A DNA stretch of 64,000 nucleotides, taken from positions 14,935,694-14,999,693 of the forward strand of contig CM119267.1 in assembly GCA_051294375.1 (NCBI GenBank), read 5' to 3'. Under the pieces are notes generated by a model. That model saw only the letters and a program-made list of their open reading frames with translations. It had not been told where the DNA came from and did no database searches. The translations under genes were made by a program, and so were the position numbers. Below, one piece after another: positions 43,078 through 57,146 of this stretch (its first letter is position 1; the number at the start of each line of letters is the position of its first letter). Source of the DNA: Paraspadella gotoi. Lineage: Eukaryota; Chaetognatha.

Positions 43078-46000
43078 TTGGTCGAGGCGATTTGTCGCGG
43101 CGGCGCCCGGCCGAACATGAAGTGGGTCCAGTTTTTATGGAACTTGAACACTCCGAAAGGCTGCATCAACTTATTTGGGTGATCTATTATTCAATTAGCT
43201 TTGAGAAGCGCAAGTAATGAACTCCTCCTCCCTGAAGGTCTCTTCTTCATCGGCGAGAGTGCCTCCTACAGGACATTCCCGCGGAAATGGTCGGAGAGCG
43301 AACGACGGAAGCCAATTTCGGAAGCGGGCAAAGGATCGAGTCGAGATCCGCTCGTAAGTTCGTGCAGAATGATGCGAGTACATAGAAATGGTGAACAAAC
43401 AGGTCGAGCACGCCCACTTATCTCTTTCCTCGCCTATATTCTCTTTAAATCGGCATCTATCAATTATTCTCGCGATTCTCAGGTAAGAGAAGGCACGCGA
43501 CAGAATCGAGCAATGCGCTACGAGGATTGGCTTCGTCATAAAGCCCGGACGCGATTTGGGTAGGATCTAATTGGAACCTCACTTCGACTTCCAAGAAACC
43601 GTCGAGAGTTTTGTTACTAAAGCCCTCCAGCGTCTTAAGGCTTGCGGAACAATTGGCCCTCTGGCCGTTTTTTTCTCACGGGCTTCGTCCGCTCCAACCC
43701 AAACTATTGAACCTACCCATTCAGAGTACGACTGGGACGTGACCGCACCCATTCGAGCCTTACGTTCCTCCGGCCGGGATGAAGATTGGAACATGAATTC
43801 TACTACGACGCCTGCGCAAGTTTGGGGGTCATCCCCTTGCTTCCCCGTTTCTTGAGGTTTTCAGGTCGATGATTAGTTTATGTATTGTGGAACGCATTCG
43901 TCACAAGTATCCACATTTCTTCTTTTTAACTTATACGCGTTTCATTCTTTTTTTTTTTTTATTTAGATGTCAATCATTTACTAAGTCGTTCATTCCATTC
44001 ATTATTCTCTCATTAATTCATAAAATAATTCATTCATTATTCATTCAATTTCATTAAATCATTCATTTTTCCTCCATGCTTCATCTTCCGCATTCCTTCA
44101 AAAACAATAAGTTTTGGCTGTCGACATAGTTTAATCAATCAATCATTTAATCACCCCACAGACAATTGCACAACAACCACTTGTTGGATGCCCCATTACA
44201 ACACTCGGTCAACATCGGCGCCAAAAGCGATCGCCGTCCGATCTTCAGACGGAAGAGTCATACTCTCAACATTTCGGACAACGCGAATTCGGACCTCTGG
44301 GGGCCAGTATATCGCGCAGGTGAGATGGGGGGGAAGGCGGAGGAGGAAGAGCAGGGAAAGAGTTTGGAGGCAGGAGAGATGGAAAGAAGGATAAAGAAAA
44401 AATGTCAGAATTTAATGATGAAAAAAAGCAGAAAAAAAATAATAAAGAAACAAGGAAACAAAAATTAAAAAAACATAAGAAAGAAAGAGAGAAGAAAAAA
44501 GAAAAAAAAGAAACAAAGTAAAAGAATTTTTTTAAAAAGTAACAAAGAAAAAAAAGGATGTATGTCGAAAAAAAATGAAGATAATGTAAGGAAGGAATTA
44601 AAGCTTGTTAGATAGTGCAACCAAGCATCGAAGATAGTGGAGAAAGCCGCACAACATGCCAAATCACTCTCTCTCTCTCAGGCGATGAGAGAGAACCAAA
44701 CTATCGAAGACCTCGACGTGTCCCGACAACCGAATTCAGTCTGAAGGCGCCGTCATCTTTTGCACGGTCCTGTAAAGAAACTCCTTCCTCGTCAAGATTA
44801 ATCTCTCGGTGAAATATATTTTGTTTGTTTTGTTTTGTTTTGTTTTTTCTTAATTTTGATTGTTTGGGTATTTAATAAAAGGTGTTAGTAATTGGATATA
44901 TCCAGTATTTTTTATTTTAATTTTCTTTTCTTTTCCTTTTCTTTTCTTTTCTTCTTCTTTTCTTTTTCTTTTCTTTTTTTTTCTTATCGCCCACTATTTC
45001 CTTCCTCAGGAAATCAATCCGCGATCCGAGACGCCCCTATCATAGCACCGTTTAAACTAAGAACACGACGGCTCACCGATTGAATTTGAGTCACAACGAC
45101 TCGGCGACCGGGGCGGGAGCCCATTCTGGGGCCCGGGCGATCAAAGGCGAGGCGCCTGTTGACTGAGTTGACTTGATTAAAAAGTTGACAGTTGTTGAAA
45201 AACGATGGTATTTGTTTCGCTTTCGTTTTCAGTCGAAACAAAATTCTGACAACTTGATCTCGGATGGAATCACTTCAAAGTCGTTCCTTCTTCTTGCTCG
45301 GCGGGATCAAGGAGAAATTTGTGAGAATTTTCTTCGACGCGTTTTTGTAATTGTGTTTCTCCTTATAACTATGCATATGCAATATATAATTAAAACCAAG
45401 TTCTGGTAAATCAACTTTTTTTCGCTCCACCTCTTACGCAAAATCGTTCCAACTCTTTTTCGCCCGTACTCTTCCACTCCTTCCCATTTTCTCTTCCCCT
45501 CTTTCTAATTCCCTCTTTTTCTTCCCCTCTTTCTCTCCTCTCTTTTTCTTCCACTCTTTCTTTCCTCTCTTTTTTTCTCCCCTCTCTCACTTCCCCTCTT
45601 GTTCTTCCCTCTTTCTCTTCCCTTCTTTCTCTTTCCCCTCATTCTCCATCCCCTCCCCTCATTCTCCTCCTTCCCCTCTTTCTCTTACCCCAACTTTCCA
45701 CCGCTCTTCCACCTCCTCTTCCTCTCTATCTCGTCTATCCTCTCTCTCCTCTCTACCCTTCTTCCCGCCTTGATTATTCCCTTCCCCACTCTCCCCTCCC
45801 CCCTTATTCTCCCCTCTCCCCTTCCAAGCAAATCCTAGAGAACTGTCAATCTCGCCTTCAACGTCTGCGCCACGCCGACGCGAACGATGATCTACGAGAT
45901 CATCAGCGACATCGAACTCTCAAGGAGATCAACATCTCGGGGAATCAGTTCACTCCTGAGAACGGGGTCATCTTGGCGGGGGCCTTGAAGGGAACAACGG

Positions 46001-48638
46001 GTGAGACGTGAGAAAGAGCCCTGAAGGAATAACGCGCTCTTTTATGCTCACGAACATCGATTGTCCAAAAGTAAATTAGGATTCTCAATATCTGTGTTTT
46101 CGTATTTCTACGATCGATACTCAATTGATACCGGCGTTGATCTTTCACACGGATGTTTGAAGAACAGCTTCTTAATACTGGTGTAACGAGTCCACAAAGA
46201 TTTCACAAAGGACCAAACTTGTTCGCCTTTTTATTTCGAAAAGATTATTTTTTATTGTATCCGTTCTCGGCCCTTTCTTCAATGGAGATAGCACTTTCGT
46301 TTCTTCTTGTTTCACTCACTTTCAACGATCACGACTCATCTCTTCTTCATGAATTCCTGAGCCCAAACTCTTTCGATTAACCGAACCACCAATTGACCCC
46401 GACTCGTGCCTCCTCTTCCGGAAATGAGAAAAGCCTTCTCTGTTAAAAAAAAACATCCCAGAAGAGAATGAGAAGAAGAAAGGAGAGAGAGAGTAGAGAG
46501 AGAGAGAGAGAGAATCTTTCTGCGTCTAAAACGACAGAATGTATGTTTTCTTCTTTTCTTTTTTAAGCTCATTAATTACCTTCAAAATACTTTTAGTTTA
46601 GGCCCTCGGGTTTGGAAGAGTTGATTCGGTATTTTAAAAACATCGGTTAGCCTCTGAACGCTAGATTACCGATGTGACAATGGAGAAAGAGAGAGAAAAG
46701 AGAAAAGAAAAGGAAGAGAGCTTTTTACGGTTTTAAAATATTCGAGAAATATTACTACATGTTTACTTTTTAAATTATTTTTATCTCGTATTTTACGCCA
46801 TCTGGACAGTTTATCGTCGGGGCGTTTGGAGGTCGAGAAAAACAGTTCAAGCCGGTGGCTCTGAATTATCTCTCTCTCTCTTCTTTTCTCTCTCTCTCTC
46901 GTCTCTCTCATCTCTCTCTCTCTCTCTCCTCTCTCCATTCTTTCAGCTGGGTGTTCCGCTTGCGGCCACAACAGCATCGGCCATGCCGCTGCGCTGTGAT
47001 GCTGAAAGGCGGCAACTGGAGCCGACGAGCCGCGCCTCAAGATGCCTCGATCTGGAGAAGGTCGACGTCTTCAGGATTTCGTCCCGACACTACGAGGTGA
47101 TTTGGCCTCCCCCCACCGGATCTCGAAGCCGAAGCGGATCGTCTGAGCCCGAGTGAACCCATTTTCGCTCCAGTATATGTTGTAGTTCATTATTATTAAT
47201 TTATTTAATTGGTGTTGCGTTGGTAATGTTTTTGTTGTAGTTAAAGTGGACTGATTTTTTTTATTGTTAATCATGGGTGAAGAAATCGGTAATTGAAGAT
47301 TCACCACTTACTTTTTACTTCACAACCGAATATTCGGAAATTAAAATTAACCAAAATGTCATTTCATTTATGTCTCATTTCATGAAGACAAAGAACACGA
47401 CAAGTGACAAACACCCGACCGTTTTCGTTATTCCTTTATTCCACGTCATAACTCATCATTTCATCATCATAATGATAAACTCCCGCCCCCAATTCCCCAA
47501 CCCACTAAATCCTCAACACTCGCTCAAGAACTCCGATGCGGTCCCTCACTGACCGTCACCCACGGGTTCGTCATGGGCTCCTTCAAGATGACGGGCATCT
47601 ACCAGCGGAAGCGAGATTTTTCGCCCTCAGCGAAGTCGTCAAAGTTTTCAACGCGGAAAAACTTCGACCCGTCAAGGGTTTACATGTTTAATTCCAAAAT
47701 GAAGTTCATAGGGTGAAGGAGAGGAGGGGAAGGGAAGGGGAAAAGGGGGGGAAGTAGGGGAAGGGGGGGAGGGGAAGGGAAGGGGAGGGAAGGGAAGGGT
47801 TAGGAAGAAAAGATAGGAAGGAGGAAAAGAAATAGGAAGGATATGAAATAGAGAGAGTGTTAAAGAGAGGAAAGAAGAGAGGAATGAATGATTGAGAGGA
47901 GAGGAAAATGAGCAGAGAGAAATAGAAGAAAGAAAGAGAAAGAAGTGAAGTGAAAGAAACACCCAGAAAGCGATAGGAAATAAATGATTGAGAATTTCAG
48001 AGAGAGATGAGACTCCAAAGAGTCCTGATAGGGCAAAGGAAGGAAAGAAAGAGAAGGAAACGAAAGGGATGAGAGGGATTTAAACCGAAGGGGGGGGGCA
48101 AAGAAAGAGAAGGAACCAGATAAGGGATGAAGAGAGATTACACGAAAAGGGGGGGGCAAGAAAGAGAGAGGAAAAGGAAAATGGAAGCGAAAGAGACAGA
48201 AATCGTAAAAGAGATATGTAATTATGTATGAAAATAGTATCGGCTCCTTTGGTCAGATTTTCTGAAAAGTACGATAAAATCGGAAACTGGAGGCCCACGT
48301 ACCGAACTTCAGTGAATAGTCGCCCCTGCAGAATCCCGTCGATTTTGAGTTCGAAGGGGATCAGCTCAAGATGTTGCCTGTGAGTAAACGGCTGATTAAT
48401 GATTCGATTGGACCTAATTGATTGATTAATTATAATAATTAAAATCTCCTCTTCAAGACTGCCTTGGAAGACTTGGCATCAAAAGCCACAACTTGGTTTT
48501 CTCGTTCTCTGAGAAAACATAAACTTTTAACTTGCAGCGGATTTAACGTCGTGTAATTTTCAGGGTGGCGGTAAAAGCGGAAAACTTCCGAAAGGAAATT
48601 ATAATGACGCGGGCTCGAAGTTCGTAAAAAAATGTTAA
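43078..48638 (+). CDS. Leucine-rich-repeat protein (ribonuclease-inhibitor-like repeats), frames interrupted
   Basis: Exon-like blocks: 43078-43178, 44162-44319, 44682-44808, about 45010-45165, 45233-45330, 45841-46000, 46597-46641, 46947-47098, about 47530-47685, 48332-48379, and terminal 48564-48638 (TAA). Repeats read NQTIEDLDVS, then EGAVIFCTVL; LTD-LNLSHND; LKEINISGNQFTPENGVILA. They follow the L..L.LS.N....G...L..AL pattern of the RI-type LRR superfamily. Several blocks need one-base frame changes (about 44745, 44775, 45080, 45905). The last two exons are clean: NPVDFEFEGDQLKMLP, then GGGKSGKLPKG...KFVKKC. Inferred: an intracellular scaffold or regulator built of LRRs. The start is unknown, I cannot assign an orthologue, and exact boundaries in the middle are approximate. 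Confidence 0.58.
45440..45828. repeat. Long polypyrimidine tract
   Basis: About 390 bp of almost pure C/T on the plus strand (variants of CTTTCTCTTCCCCT), in an intron of the LRR gene. Confidence 0.9.
47700..48200. repeat. Long polypurine tract
   Basis: About 500 bp of almost pure A/G (GGGAAGGGGA and GAAAGAGAGG variants), in the penultimate intron region of the LRR gene and opposite in strand to the pyrimidine tract at 45440-45828. Confidence 0.9.
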
Positions 48639-48682
48639 TGAATATATAACGTATAATTATTATTATCGTAACTTTTTCACAA

Positions 48683-48688
48683 AATAAA
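48683..48688 (+). terminator. Poly(A) signal of the LRR gene
   Basis: AATAAA 45 bp after the TAA at 48636-48638. Confidence 0.55.
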
Positions 48689-48689
48689 C

Positions 48690-51020
48690 GAGGAAAGAAA
48701 ATTAGAGGAGGAATTTGTGACGACTTGTAATTATTTTCTGCCTGCCACCGGAAAAAAAGAAATGCTTTAAAAAATTATTATTGTCAATAAATGTTTGAAT
48801 AAATCATACTGTCAGACATTTCCCATCAGAAAAGACAACACGACGCCTTTTCTCTCTCGGGGTTATTCCGATGGAAAAAGAGAGAAATCGAAAGAGACAG
48901 AAATATGTGTAAAAATGTTTTTTTTCTCTTTTTCAGTTTTTCGGAATGTCTTTTGCGTTTGGGTTACGCTTTCGTCAAAACAGAGTTTTTCGTTACGAAG
49001 AAATTTTTTTGGCCGCATTTAGTATCTAGTCGTCAAATCGAAAGTGTGTTTTTTAACGAACCTTCATCCGATTATGCAAAACGGTTTCACTCGCGTCCAC
49101 CGTTAAACTTCGCGTTCGCTTTGGCTTCGTGCTTCGCATCCGCATCGGCGAATGGAAACGATTAATCGCGAACAAACAATCCATAAACAAACAAACAAAA
49201 ACGTATTTAACTAATCCGTTATATAATGGTTCGAGTTGGTTTTTTTTCTCTATTCTCGAAAATTACATCTTTCGTCGCGTCGCGAAATTACGTAAACGGA
49301 AACTATGCCGTCCCATAGAATTTCTAATTTTTTCTAAAGCTTAAAAAAAAACATTTCAACCTTGAAATCCGTAAAAAAAAAAATCACTTTTGCAGTTTTC
49401 ACCAAAGTCCGAAGACTGGCGTCGATCGTTGTCCCATTGATCAAATTTACGAAGACTCAAAAACTGAAATCCGATCGCCGATGGTCAATTGGTCAATTGG
49501 TCATCGCTGCGTCTCGTCTCTCTGACTCAGAATCTACGATGACGATTGACGAATCCGCTTCTCTAATTCTTTTTATTCTTTTCTCGGTCAGTCTTTGGGA
49601 GCTCGAATGAATCCAACAGAGACGACGACGACGATCCAAAAATTCGTTCTCCCGTCAATTGTTTCCGACGACGCGAAACTAATGTTCTCCCTGACGATTT
49701 CGCTTCGCCGAAACGACTTACCTTTTTTTACGGCGCGCAGAGGCAGCGGGCAGCAGCGGCGGCTGCCTCGTCGGCCGCGTCGGCTGCGGCGACCTCACCT
49801 TCTTTCTCCCGGGGATCGAGAACCGACTCGATCGTCTCTGTCTCTGACTTTTTTTTTTCTCTCTCTCTTTATTTTCTTCTCTTCTTATCTTTCGAATTCG
49901 TTTCCACGCAATTTCTGCTAAGAGGTTGGAGTAATTTCTAAATCGATGTAAGTCGTTTGGTTTTTTTTCGTCGAATATTTTTGACTACGTCATGATTACA
50001 GAGCTATGGAATGTTTTGTTCAAATGATAGTATGGAAATAAAGGATGTGACCCGCAATAATTATAAAAAAAAAAAAAAACTCATTGGAAAATCCTTGAAC
50101 TCGCGATAAAGTTACATCTTAATACAAGAATTGAAAACAATTTAATAAACAACAAACCAAAAAAAATCTAGAGTACTGCAAAACAAGAGTGAAAGTTTTA
50201 TTTTTTTTTATCTTCTCTTCCAAACTGGGATCTAATAAAAACGTGGGCGGACGAATTTTTGACGTCGGTTTCACGAGGTTAAGACAACCTCGTATATTAC
50301 GACCTTCACGAGGGATAAAATCCATACAACGAGATGCAGAGAAATTTTCATAACGAGCTTCGTCAAAGATTAAATCTTGGGAATTAGTAGTTAGAAGTCA
50401 GGATGACGGTTCGAAATTTAAAAAAAGTTCATTATCAATCCGTTAGAAGATTCAAATATGTTTAAATCCAACATTTTTTAACAAAGTGCATTTTTAAAAA
50501 TTATTTTAAATTACGGAATTAAGAGTTTTACCTAAGTTTTCTCTGCCTCATATTTATGAACTTTAAATTTAAAAAAGCAAGAAAAAAGTTGTCAAGATCT
50601 TCACACTTGATAAAATGTTTACGGTCTTCCCTAGGGATAAAAATATTTACAACCATCTTCCTACGAAAGAACTTTTGACGAAATCTCGAGAAAGTTTCGC
50701 GAGATAGTTTTCTTCCTCTATTCACACAAGAGTCGGAAAGATTTTCACTAATTTCAAATCAGTCCCAAATCAACATTAACGGAAAAGAGTCATCTTGGTT
50801 TTCGACTATTTCGCTTGCTAACGATATCTTCACTTGAAAGCGCAGCCTACCACCGACTTCACAAGGTCATCCTCGCTGCGACGACGAAGGGCGTTCACTT
50901 GATTCTTTTTTTTTTTCATCCGGACCCCGGGTGCGACGTCACTGGGGTTTTCGATCGAAATCAAACTTCAAATTCGATCTCTGACGTCGCCTTCTCTTCG
51001 TCATCTCCAAAATGTAAACA
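48690..51020. other. Largely non-coding interval
   Basis: The only coding-like piece is at about 49738-49848 (+), following an acceptor-like CGCGCAG. It reads RAAAAAASSAASAAA, then SPSFSRGSRTDSIVSVSD, before running into poly-T. This is too little to call a gene. Confidence 0.4.
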
Positions 51021-51248
51021 NNNNNNNNNNNNNNNNNNNNNNNNNNNNNNNNNNNNNNNNNNNNNNNNNNNNNNNNNNNNNNNNNNNNNNNNNNNNNNNN
51101 NNNNNNNNNNNNNNNNNNNNNNNNNNNNNNNNNNNNNNNNNNNNNNNNNNNNNNNNNNNNNNNNNNNNNNNNNNNNNNNNNNNNNNNNNNNNNNNNNNNN
51201 NNNNNNNNNNNNNNNNNNNNNNNNNNNNNNNNNNNNNNNNNNNNNNNN
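51021..51248. other. Assembly gap, 228 N
   Basis: A run of N flanked by sequence that could be coding on the right. Confidence 1.
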
Positions 51249-51587
51249 GACGACGAATTCAGCGACCGTTCCCCTTCCGAATCTCAAAACGAAGGGGTGT
51301 CAGCGGAGGCGGAGGGCGGAAATGCCCTCGATTCAATGCCTTCAATGCCCTTCGCCGCCCTCTCCTACGCCTCTAATGCCTTTAATGCCCTCACCGCCGC
51401 CGACGAAAAAAGAAAAAATAAAATTCGGATTTATCTTTTTCGATCTAAATTGAGAAAATATTTCTCGAGTCCGATTGACCGCGAAAAAGAAAGAAAAAAA
51501 AAAGAAGAAAATATCCGGATCTTGCGAAAGATTTCTTCATCTTTAGGATTTTCTCTTTTTCCAGATTTTCAAACATTTTTGCAATGA
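51249..51587 (+). CDS. Open frame leaving a gap, unrecognised
   Basis: 112 codons are open from the gap edge to TGA at 51585-51587. The first half is protein-like (DDEFSDRSPSESQNEG, then ALDSMPSMPFAALSYAS). The second half is Lys-rich from A-rich DNA. There is no acceptor because the gap hides the left side. Unknown function. Confidence 0.28.
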   Translation, partial: DDEFSDRSPSESQNEGVSAEAEGGNALDSMPSMPFAALSYASNAFNALTAADEKRKNKIRIYLFRSKLRKYFSSPIDREKERKKKEENIRILRKISSSLGFSLFPDFQTFLQ

Positions 51588-52648
51588 TTTGATTCCGAAG
51601 ACTCAAGAATGAACGTAACTTCTTTGGACAAATTTTGATATGTCCGTACAGATACGAAGATAATCCAAGCGTCCGTCTCTTATTATTTCCGTCCACGTCT
51701 TCGATCCTCCATCCATCCATCCATCCATCCATCCCTCAGGGATAGAGCTACCCCTTGTTTCGCATCGGAAGTTTCTTTTCTTTTTCGAACGGAAGTCGAA
51801 ACTTCTTTCTTCCCTTCGATGATAATTGATTCGAAGACGAATAAGGGCCTGACTCTTAGATCAGAACCAAAAGGGATGACTCCGTCTCTCTCGCGTTACC
51901 AAACAACGAACATGTGCTATTAAAAAAAAAACCACAGCATCGCCTACAACATCAACATCAGAATTCAGAAGGAACCTGCGTCGTCATCCTTATTTTTTCA
52001 TAATTGGAATTTTATAGTCGAACCATTAGAATTAGGCTGTCGACGTTGACGTTTCTCCGAGTCACAACAAAATTTCGAGTTAATTCCCACTTCCGTCATA
52101 TTTCTCTCTCTCTCTCNNNNNNNNNNNNNNNNNNNNNNNNNTTTTTTTTTTTTTTGGGTGTTTGGGTTTTTTTTTTTTTTTGTGACGGGCTCACGAGCAA
52201 AATGAGGGTTCGCCTCCTAATTCCAATTTTGTTGAAAAATCAAGTTTCTTTTCGAACTTCGGGTTCACATAGTAGTTTTAGAGGTTTTTTTTTTTAGTTT
52301 AATGTTATTTTATGTTGTTTCTTTATTTGTTTTTGTTTTCTATGAAAGTAAAAAAAAATAATAGAAAGGAAAATTGCGTCGCCCATCGGTCGGAGGTCAC
52401 GCCGATCTGAGGTCACGTGACAACGGATATAACAAAATTGAAAGTAACATCCAACAAATACAATAGAAAGGATGAACAAAACAAACAAACAAACAACGAA
52501 CGAACGAACGGCAAAGAATGCAAATTACAACAGAAACTGGCTTTTTCCTGATTTTAGGTCATTCGAGAGATAATTGCATACAAGAAAGAAGAAGCCCTTT
52601 ACGATTTTGAATTATTTCCTGCCGTGCTGCAAGAGCAATTCAACGAGG

Positions 52649-52714
<66 letters not shown>

Positions 52715-54893
52715 CACTCTCTCTCTCTCTCCTCTCTCTCTCGCCTCTCTCTCTTCTCGGGCAAGAAAATTGAATTTGTGAAGTTTTCGGTCGTCCGAGG
52801 TCACGAAATCTTTTGACTCGAGCGTCGAACAGAATTTACCTTCGAAAAAACTGGGCGACACAAAAAGTCGAGAAAAAAAAAATCGAAACGAGCTGCGTTC
52901 CCGGGAGAAATTATAGGAAACAACCCGAAACTGTTGTGCTTGTGTCAGGTTTGGTGGAGAAATGTTAGAGGGAAAGAATTGAAAAAGGTTTTGTAATCTT
53001 TATCCGTTGCTACATTGTGGTTTTTTACGCTTTCTAATAGCATTTACTTTTAGATAAAAATGTGTACCAAATAACTCAATTTAGTTAAATATCGAGAAGA
53101 AAAAGACGAAAGAAGGAAGAAGAAAAGAAAAGAAAGAAAAAAGAGAAAGAAAAGAAAGAAAGAAGAAGAAAGAAAGAAGAAAGAAAGAAAGAAAAAAAGA
53201 AGAAAAGACAGGACAGACAGACAAGACAGAGCAGACAGGCAGCAGGCAGGCCAGCAGGCAGGCAGGCAGGGAGGGGAGGCGGCAGGCCACGGCAGGAAGA
53301 GGAGGCGAAAGAACAAGAAAAAGAAAAGAAAGAGCGAGGATAACATACATAAACAACAAACAAAATTAAGACAAAAGGAACACGTAGTACTAGAAAAACC
53401 GTATCCTAGTCTTTAAAAAACATTAAAGAGAAAGAGAAACGAAAAAAAAAAACAGTGAAGCAAAACGACGAAGAAAAGGAGTAACGATCAACGAGAGAAA
53501 ATAAAAAGCAGGGAAAAAAAAGTGTTGAGAGATCGACAGTTCGAGGGCGTGATCGATTTGGAAAGGGATCAAACCGGCTAAACCCTAATCTCTTAAAACC
53601 CGGGAATGGCCCTCTGCCACTCCAGCCCCCCTTACCCGCCCCCCCCCCCTTTCTCCCAACCCTCTGCCTCTTGACGGGCGTCGAATGGACGCCGCGTTGT
53701 AACAACTTTCTCGGCGCGACGATTAGGGATCAGAAGACTGATGTTTTTGAGAGAAAATGGTTAGAACTGTGCGCGACTTAGACCGTTCACTGGTGGAAAG
53801 AGATAAGAACTGTGCAAGAGACCCTCCATCTGCGGTTGAAAAGAACAGTGGCCTGATGGTAATTTCCTTATACGAAAAAAAAAACCTACGGCTAGACACT
53901 GGATTGCTTAAGTTATGATTTAAAATTTAGACTTGAATTTTTCAGATTATTATTGACACCCAAAAAAAAACTTCGATTCAAATCCTGGGAAAACCCTGAA
54001 AATTTCAAAATCACAATTTTCGTTTCAAGAATCCTCAGATTTAATTACGTTTTCTTTCTACTCTATACTTTTAAATTTCTTTCTTTTTCTTTCCCATTCG
54101 CCAGAAACTTAAGTTTGAAACAACTACGAAAATAAACAATTCACTCGCGAAAAGTAAATAAACTAAAAAAACAAAACAAACAAACTAATAGTCTGTGAAG
54201 TTTTCCTTTCAATGTCGAACTTTCGCCAGCGGCTACGAAAATGACGTTAACGGTAGACGACAGGTAAGACTGATAGCATTACAATTACAATTTCCAAAAA
54301 AAATTTCAAAAATGAACTAGAAAAACTATAAATAGCGCTAGTGGAAGTAAGCTGAGAATACCCGCTTTAAGAGGACGTAAACAAAGAGGATGTAACGATT
54401 CAGTTTCTAAATTTTGGGTCTTCGTGCTTCGAGTCGCCGACTTACGGATCTCTGGATGGAAGGGCAGAAAAAAAGTTGAAAACAGCGACAGTTTTTTAAA
54501 AAAAAATCACCGAGTAGTTTAAAATGGATTTACTGCTCACGAAAAGTTTAAATCAATACCGAACAAGGTCTTCGTTTAAGACTAACGAGCAAAGTGATCC
54601 GGTAGGAAAAGGTTATTCGCAGTTTTTATGTTCTTAAAGGGGCGATAATTAAGAATTACTATCTCTGTCCCGAATTTCATTTGCGGACGTTGTACACATA
54701 GTTTCAAAAATAGCGGAAAGGAATTTTGAATGCCTGAATTTTTTTTGTCAAATCAGTAACTATACAAAGACAATTTTAATGACAATTTCGCATGTGAAAA
54801 ATGTTTAAAGATGCCAAAAAAATGGGAAACTTAAAACCCTAAAAAGCCAAAAAAGAAAAACAATTAAAAATACGCAGAACAAACCGATCTCTC

Positions 54894-54932
<39 letters not shown>

Positions 54933-57146
54933 TCTTTTTTTAAAAGTATTTTTTTCAAGAGAAACACTACCAGAGGTTTTCACTGCAATTCGAGACGGAG
55001 ATTGAATTTGGTTCTGATTAGCCTCTATTAGCGAGAAATAAGTTCAAAACCTTTCAAAAAACTTTGCATTTTTCGAAATGAAAAATAAAAAGAAAAAAAA
55101 AATTGAAAACAAGAAAAATGGTTTCTTTACGTCGCTGAATTCTCCGGTCAGTATTTTTTTTTTGCTGCTCAACCCGTTGTGAGTAAAAACTAAGGTTCAC
55201 CGCCAACCGCGAACCGTCACCGATCGTCACGTGATTCGAGTCCGTTTTCGTTATGAAGGACGTTGACGAAAATGATGGTTTCGTCGCCTCGTGACGAAAC
55301 CGCGCGGAGAAATCTTCCACGTCATCCTGCGCCTCAATGGCGTCAGACTTTTGGGTGGCGGATTTTGTTGAACGAACTTCGCTCGAGTCACGGTTCGTTT
55401 TTTTTTGGGGGGGGAGGTGGAGGAGAAAAGCCGATTTCAGCAGTTTCGTTTTGAAAATCATAATCTATTAGCTGGTCGTTATATATAAATTCTATGAATA
55501 TTACAAAATATATATATATATATATATAAATTCTATGAATATTACAAAATATTACAAAATATTCTTGCTCCTTGCTCTTTCCTTCCTTCCTTCCTTCCTT
55601 CCTTCCTTCCTTCCTTCCTTCCTTCCTACTCTCTTTCCCTTCTTCCTTCTCCTTCTCTTCTCGAGCCTTTATACACAGCGAACACTGATGATGTAAAATA
55701 TAAGAAATGCAAACAAAATTATAACTAAAAATTTACTTTATCGGGAAGGGATGACGTATAAATTAAATATGATTGGAAAGGAACTGATAATAATAATTCG
55801 GCTTAAAAAGCTGTCATTTTAAATTCAAATAAGGGTTGAGAGGCATAAAATTGTTTATCGAAATACTCACAATCTTCCAACGTGAGCCGCGTGATTCCGT
55901 GAACCCGCTCACGATTTTTTTTAGTCGAGATGCTCAGTCACGAGCTTATTCTTCATCACGGAGAGAGAGAGTGATAGATCGATCGCGTTCGAATCCTCGA
56001 TCCAGTTTTACGATCGACACAAAGACGATCCTTCAAGATTCCTAATCAATTGACACAGTCTCGTCTTCAGCTTCTTCTGTTTATTCTCGGTCGAACAGTG
56101 AAGAAAAACTTTTTCCAGAGACGAAGAAAGCAAAGAAAAAAAATAAATACTCCCTTTTTCCACTCTGTCTCTCTCACTCTCTCTCTCTCCATTTTCCGCT
56201 TTTTCAATTCCGACTCTCGAAAAAATCATTTTAGACTCTACACAAACTCTTTTCTTTTTTTTCTTCTTCTGCCGAGAGTCTCAGCGTTCGATTCGCGAGA
56301 AGAGAAATTTTTTAAAGTTTTTTTTTCGGAGATTTAAAATTATTTTGGGAGCGAAAAATCTCGAATAGCTTTTCGATAAAAATTTTAATAAAGCGTACCA
56401 CCTCCCGGACTAAAACGTTTTTTTTTTTTGAGGAAAAAGATTTAATCAAAATATTTTTTAGATCGGCTGATCGGATGGCGACAAAGAAACGTTGCGCAAA
56501 TTCTATTAATAACAATCGCACGGAATATAATATCAATATATAAATTCCAATGTCATAAAAGCTATGGATTTAGTTCGTAACTAAAATGTTTCATTCATCA
56601 AACAATTATTGTAAATAAACATCGTTAATGGCCGCACGCACAAGCCTTTGCCGAATTTACACTCGAAGCAGGTATATTCAGCTTTTGAATTACGTATATT
56701 GGATGTACCAATGCCTAAAATTAAACTTCGCGGTTGACTTTTAAAAAATATTTTTTGGGAAAGTACAAAAGTAAATCCCCCGCATGATCTATTGACAGTC
56801 TGCGTCATTCGAAAAAACCCGTTATTTCCGAATCTCGCAGATTGGCCCTGAAAATATTGACTGCGAATCTTTAAGTTCTTGACTCCATCTGCGTTGTAGT
56901 ATTACTTCCGCCGCTAGGAGGTTTAAAAGAAAAATAAATATATATAGAATAAATATATATATATGCAGTATATACTGCACTTGAACCCAAATTCGACGTT
57001 TTTAATCAATAATTAAACAGTGCATGCGATGACTCTACAAACTCAAAAATAAACAAAGTTATATATTTATCCTATGATTAAATTTAATTTCATTATGGTT
57101 TTATTTTCAATTCCACAAGTGACAAAAACAATTTTACTTGGGCCAG
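51588..57146. other. Repeat-rich interval without a callable gene
   Basis: Holds a 25-N gap (52117-52141), (CT)n at 52649-52755, an A/G-rich stretch at 53100-53340, (CT)n at 54900-54930, (TA)n near 55502-55528 and (TTCC)n at 55578-55626. No frames are supported by splice sites. Confidence 0.55.
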
